Assembly (NCBI GenBank): GCA_021816745.1
Contig: JAKAWY010000010.1
Span: 1 to 33,255, forward strand
Length of the DNA: 33,255 nt
Direction: 5' to 3'
Source: Thermoplasmata archaeon
Lineage (GTDB): Archaea > Thermoplasmatota > Thermoplasmata > Thermoplasmatales > Thermoplasmataceae
The notes under the pieces are model-generated. The model was given only the letters and a program-made list of their open reading frames with translations. It made no database searches and was not told the DNA's origin. The position numbers and the translations under genes were made by a program. Each line of letters opens with the position of its first letter. Position 1 is the first letter of the stretch. This document shows, one piece after another, positions 31,944-33,255 of this stretch.

Positions 31944-32585
31944 ATGGGTAAACTTGGAATATATACATCTAACCCAAGGTTTTACTATGGAGTAATACGC
32001 ACCCTGAAGGATTTCGGAATTAACTACAAATCCATTGAAAGTATAGAGGATGACGTAAAAATTGTTGATGGTATATTGAGTTACACTTGTGATCAAAGAA
32101 TTTCAACCAGGCAGATATTTTCTGAAAATCCAGTTCAGGCCGTAAGAAGAGGATTGGCTTTCTTCCTGAATTTAGAAAAATTTGGAATGATCAGTATAGG
32201 GATAGATCCTGGACCGAAGCCGGGCATAGCAGTAACTACTGATAATATAGTCCTTGAAGCCTTTGAATTATATGATATCCAGCAAATCAGGGAAACTGTG
32301 GAAACAATCCTTGAGGATTATGTAGGTGATGGTTATTCCATCAGGATCGGAGACGGAGATGCCCCGAACAGGCAATATATACTAAGGCAGTTAAGATCCC
32401 TGGGAGTTAATATAGAAATTATAAATGAATCCGGTACAAGTTTTCCTCATAAGACACACGATAATGCACTATCAGCAGCGAGAATAGCCAACATTGAATT
32501 ATTCTTGAGGAAGGGGCCTGCAATGAGTGTTAAAAAGAGAAAAGAACTCATAAGTGAGGAATTCCAGACAGTTTACAGCATGTAA
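31944..32585 (+). CDS. RuvC/RNase H-fold-like predicted nuclease
   Basis: 213-aa protein whose second half looks like the RuvC/YqgF branch of the RNase H fold. Strand 1 is SIGIDPGPKPGIAV (84-97) with candidate catalytic D88, as in RuvC GIDPG. A middle strand IEIINESGTS has E162, and the C-terminal helix is HDNALSAARIA (172-182) with D173. An additional D-rich stretch GDGDAPN (136-142) is present. The N-terminal 80 residues form a separate small domain (YTSNPRFYYGVIRTLKDFG...). It could cut branched DNA or process nucleic acid; the neighbouring DHH nuclease supports a repair/replication setting. The assignment rests on motifs seen by eye. Confidence 0.75.
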   Translation: MGKLGIYTSNPRFYYGVIRTLKDFGINYKSIESIEDDVKIVDGILSYTCDQRISTRQIFSENPVQAVRRGLAFFLNLEKFGMISIGIDPGPKPGIAVTTDNIVLEAFELYDIQQIRETVETILEDYVGDGYSIRIGDGDAPNRQYILRQLRSLGVNIEIINESGTSFPHKTHDNALSAARIANIELFLRKGPAMSVKKRKELISEEFQTVYSM

Positions 32586-32703
32586 ACCATTATTTTATTT
32601 AGGCCTGTTTTTCAATAAAATTTTGTTCAAAAAATGTTAAAATTTAAGGTAAATTTTTTGTGGATTGCGTTGCATACAACATACGCAGCACCACTGTTTA
32701 ATT

Positions 32704-33255
32704 TTAGATTTTTTGCTGCTTCTTTTTTCTGGAATATCTCCATTTAGGCTGACCAGGAGTAATTTTTCTTTTTCCAGAAACAAGAACAAGGAATCCCATG
32801 AATACTACAACAACTGCTGCAATATAGTATATCCAGTTATAATTAGGGGGTGTTCCATAGTAAAAAGTGCTCTGATAAGTTGTCTTAACACCAGTAAAAA
32901 GTGAGCCGTTGAGTATTTTTACCTGGAGTGTGTTTATACCGTTATTCATGAGATTTGCTGGTTCAACTACAGAAACTTCTTTTGACTGGCCAGAAGCCAG
33001 CGAAATTACTTTTGTGGACACAAGGGCACCATTCAGAAGGAACTCAACTGAAATATTGTTGTAATTTGTGGCCTCATTGTTGGAGATAAATGCGCTTAAC
33101 GTAATGGGTTCGTACACAGGTATTGTAAAGTTTAGTTCTTTAGAAACAACCGCAGATCCGAAATTCGCATAGGTTTGGATCGTCACGAAAATGGATTGTC
33201 CAGCTGCATTTGGAGCAGTGATGTTGTATTCAAAATATCCATGTTTTGAAAGCTG
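32704..33255 (-). CDS. Membrane-anchored surface protein, C-terminal part
   Basis: Incomplete gene: the minus-strand frame stays open to the last base of the window, so the true start lies beyond it and the GTG at 33186 is not the start. The visible 183 residues contain a beta-rich CARDB/Ig-like domain (TLSAFISNNEATNYNNISVEFLLNG and LASGQSKEVSVV, typical of cell-adhesion-related domains in archaeal envelope proteins). A short linker follows, then a C-terminal membrane helix (NWIYYIAAVVVVFMGFLVLV) and a basic cytoplasmic tail (KRKITPGQ...RKKKQQKI). Several N-glycosylation sequons are present. Probably part of a large outside protein such as an S-layer-like or binding protein. Confidence 0.75.
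   Translation of the reverse strand, partial: QLSKHGYFEYNITAPNAAGQSIFVTIQTYANFGSAVVSKELNFTIPVYEPITLSAFISNNEATNYNNISVEFLLNGALVSTKVISLASGQSKEVSVVEPANLMNNGINTLQVKILNGSLFTGVKTTYQSTFYYGTPPNYNWIYYIAAVVVVFMGFLVLVSGKRKITPGQPKWRYSRKKKQQKI

Noticed and set aside
33184-33186. GTG at 33186 as true start of the right-edge gene
   Set aside because: The frame is open through the last base of the window, with domain-like sequence continuing upstream; the gene is truncated by the window edge.

Overview
The window looks like chromosomal DNA of an acidophilic archaeon of the Thermoplasmatales type (Thermoplasma / Ferroplasma / Cuniculiplasma relatives); the genus cannot be fixed from sequence alone. The domain is shown by archaeal ribosomal protein S15 coupled to a DHH/RecJ-like nuclease, an archaeal MBF1 with a zinc ribbon, a COG1340-type coiled-coil protein, TATA boxes about 25-30 nt upstream of starts with many apparently leaderless genes, and good Shine-Dalgarno (SD) sites mainly inside operons. 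An FtsZ close to an ESCRT/Cdv-like cluster, a heme-copper oxidase operon carrying a cupredoxin, and a TPP riboswitch in front of an MFS carrier fit this order. The DNA is moderately AT-rich. I see no tRNA, rRNA, IS element or CRISPR array.

Layout. 1-3.6 kb (minus strand): hemerythrin-like protein, TusA-fold-like small protein, COG1340 coiled-coil protein, pyrF and ftsZ. 3.8-5.3 kb (plus strand): RibD/DHFR-fold reductase, Hsp20 and a small three-helix membrane protein. 5.4-9.7 kb (plus strand): a tight five-gene operon with two Vps4/CdvC-like AAA ATPases, each carrying an N-terminal MIT-like helical domain, and three small helical proteins. One of these (7852-8466) has an ESCRT-III-like layout and a C-terminal tail resembling a MIM1 motif. 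This operon is the highlight: a divergent ESCRT-type membrane-remodelling machine encoded beside ftsZ.

9.8-13.5 kb (plus): membrane GT2 glycosyltransferase, a 66-codon membrane protein, and a DASS/SLC13-type transporter with TrkA-C domains. 13.5-15.3 kb (minus): aldo/keto reductase overlapping an unrecognised 345-aa protein. 15.6-18.55 kb (minus): thiamine locus with a TPP riboswitch, MFS carrier, HypE/PurM-like putative kinase and ThiE. 18.6-23.2 kb (minus): terminal oxidase operon (85-aa membrane protein, subunit II with CuA, subunit I, cupredoxin, heme o synthase, polytopic membrane protein). 23.2-24.6 kb is gene-poor and holds one secreted or anchored sequon-rich protein. 24.6-29.4 kb (minus): MBF1, M50 protease and a 1220-aa helical-repeat protein. 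29.5-32.6 kb (plus): gamma-carbonic-anhydrase-like protein, S15, DHH nuclease and a RuvC/RNase H-fold-like protein. The right edge holds the C-terminal part of a membrane-anchored surface protein (minus strand) whose reading frame runs off the window.

How the genes work together. The ESCRT-like operon is translationally linked: gaps of 6, 8 and 10 nt, one 1-nt overlap, and an SD before each internal gene. It has its own promoter with a perfect 8-bp inverted repeat over the start codon. FtsZ and the ESCRT-like set could divide labour between cytokinesis and vesicle formation or membrane repair. In the thiamine locus the riboswitch controls uptake, while ThiE and the PurM-superfamily protein could complete TMP synthesis and phosphorylation. 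In the oxidase operon the cupredoxin is the likely electron donor to CuA, and CtaB supplies heme o. Functions are assigned from motifs read by eye; no database search was possible.
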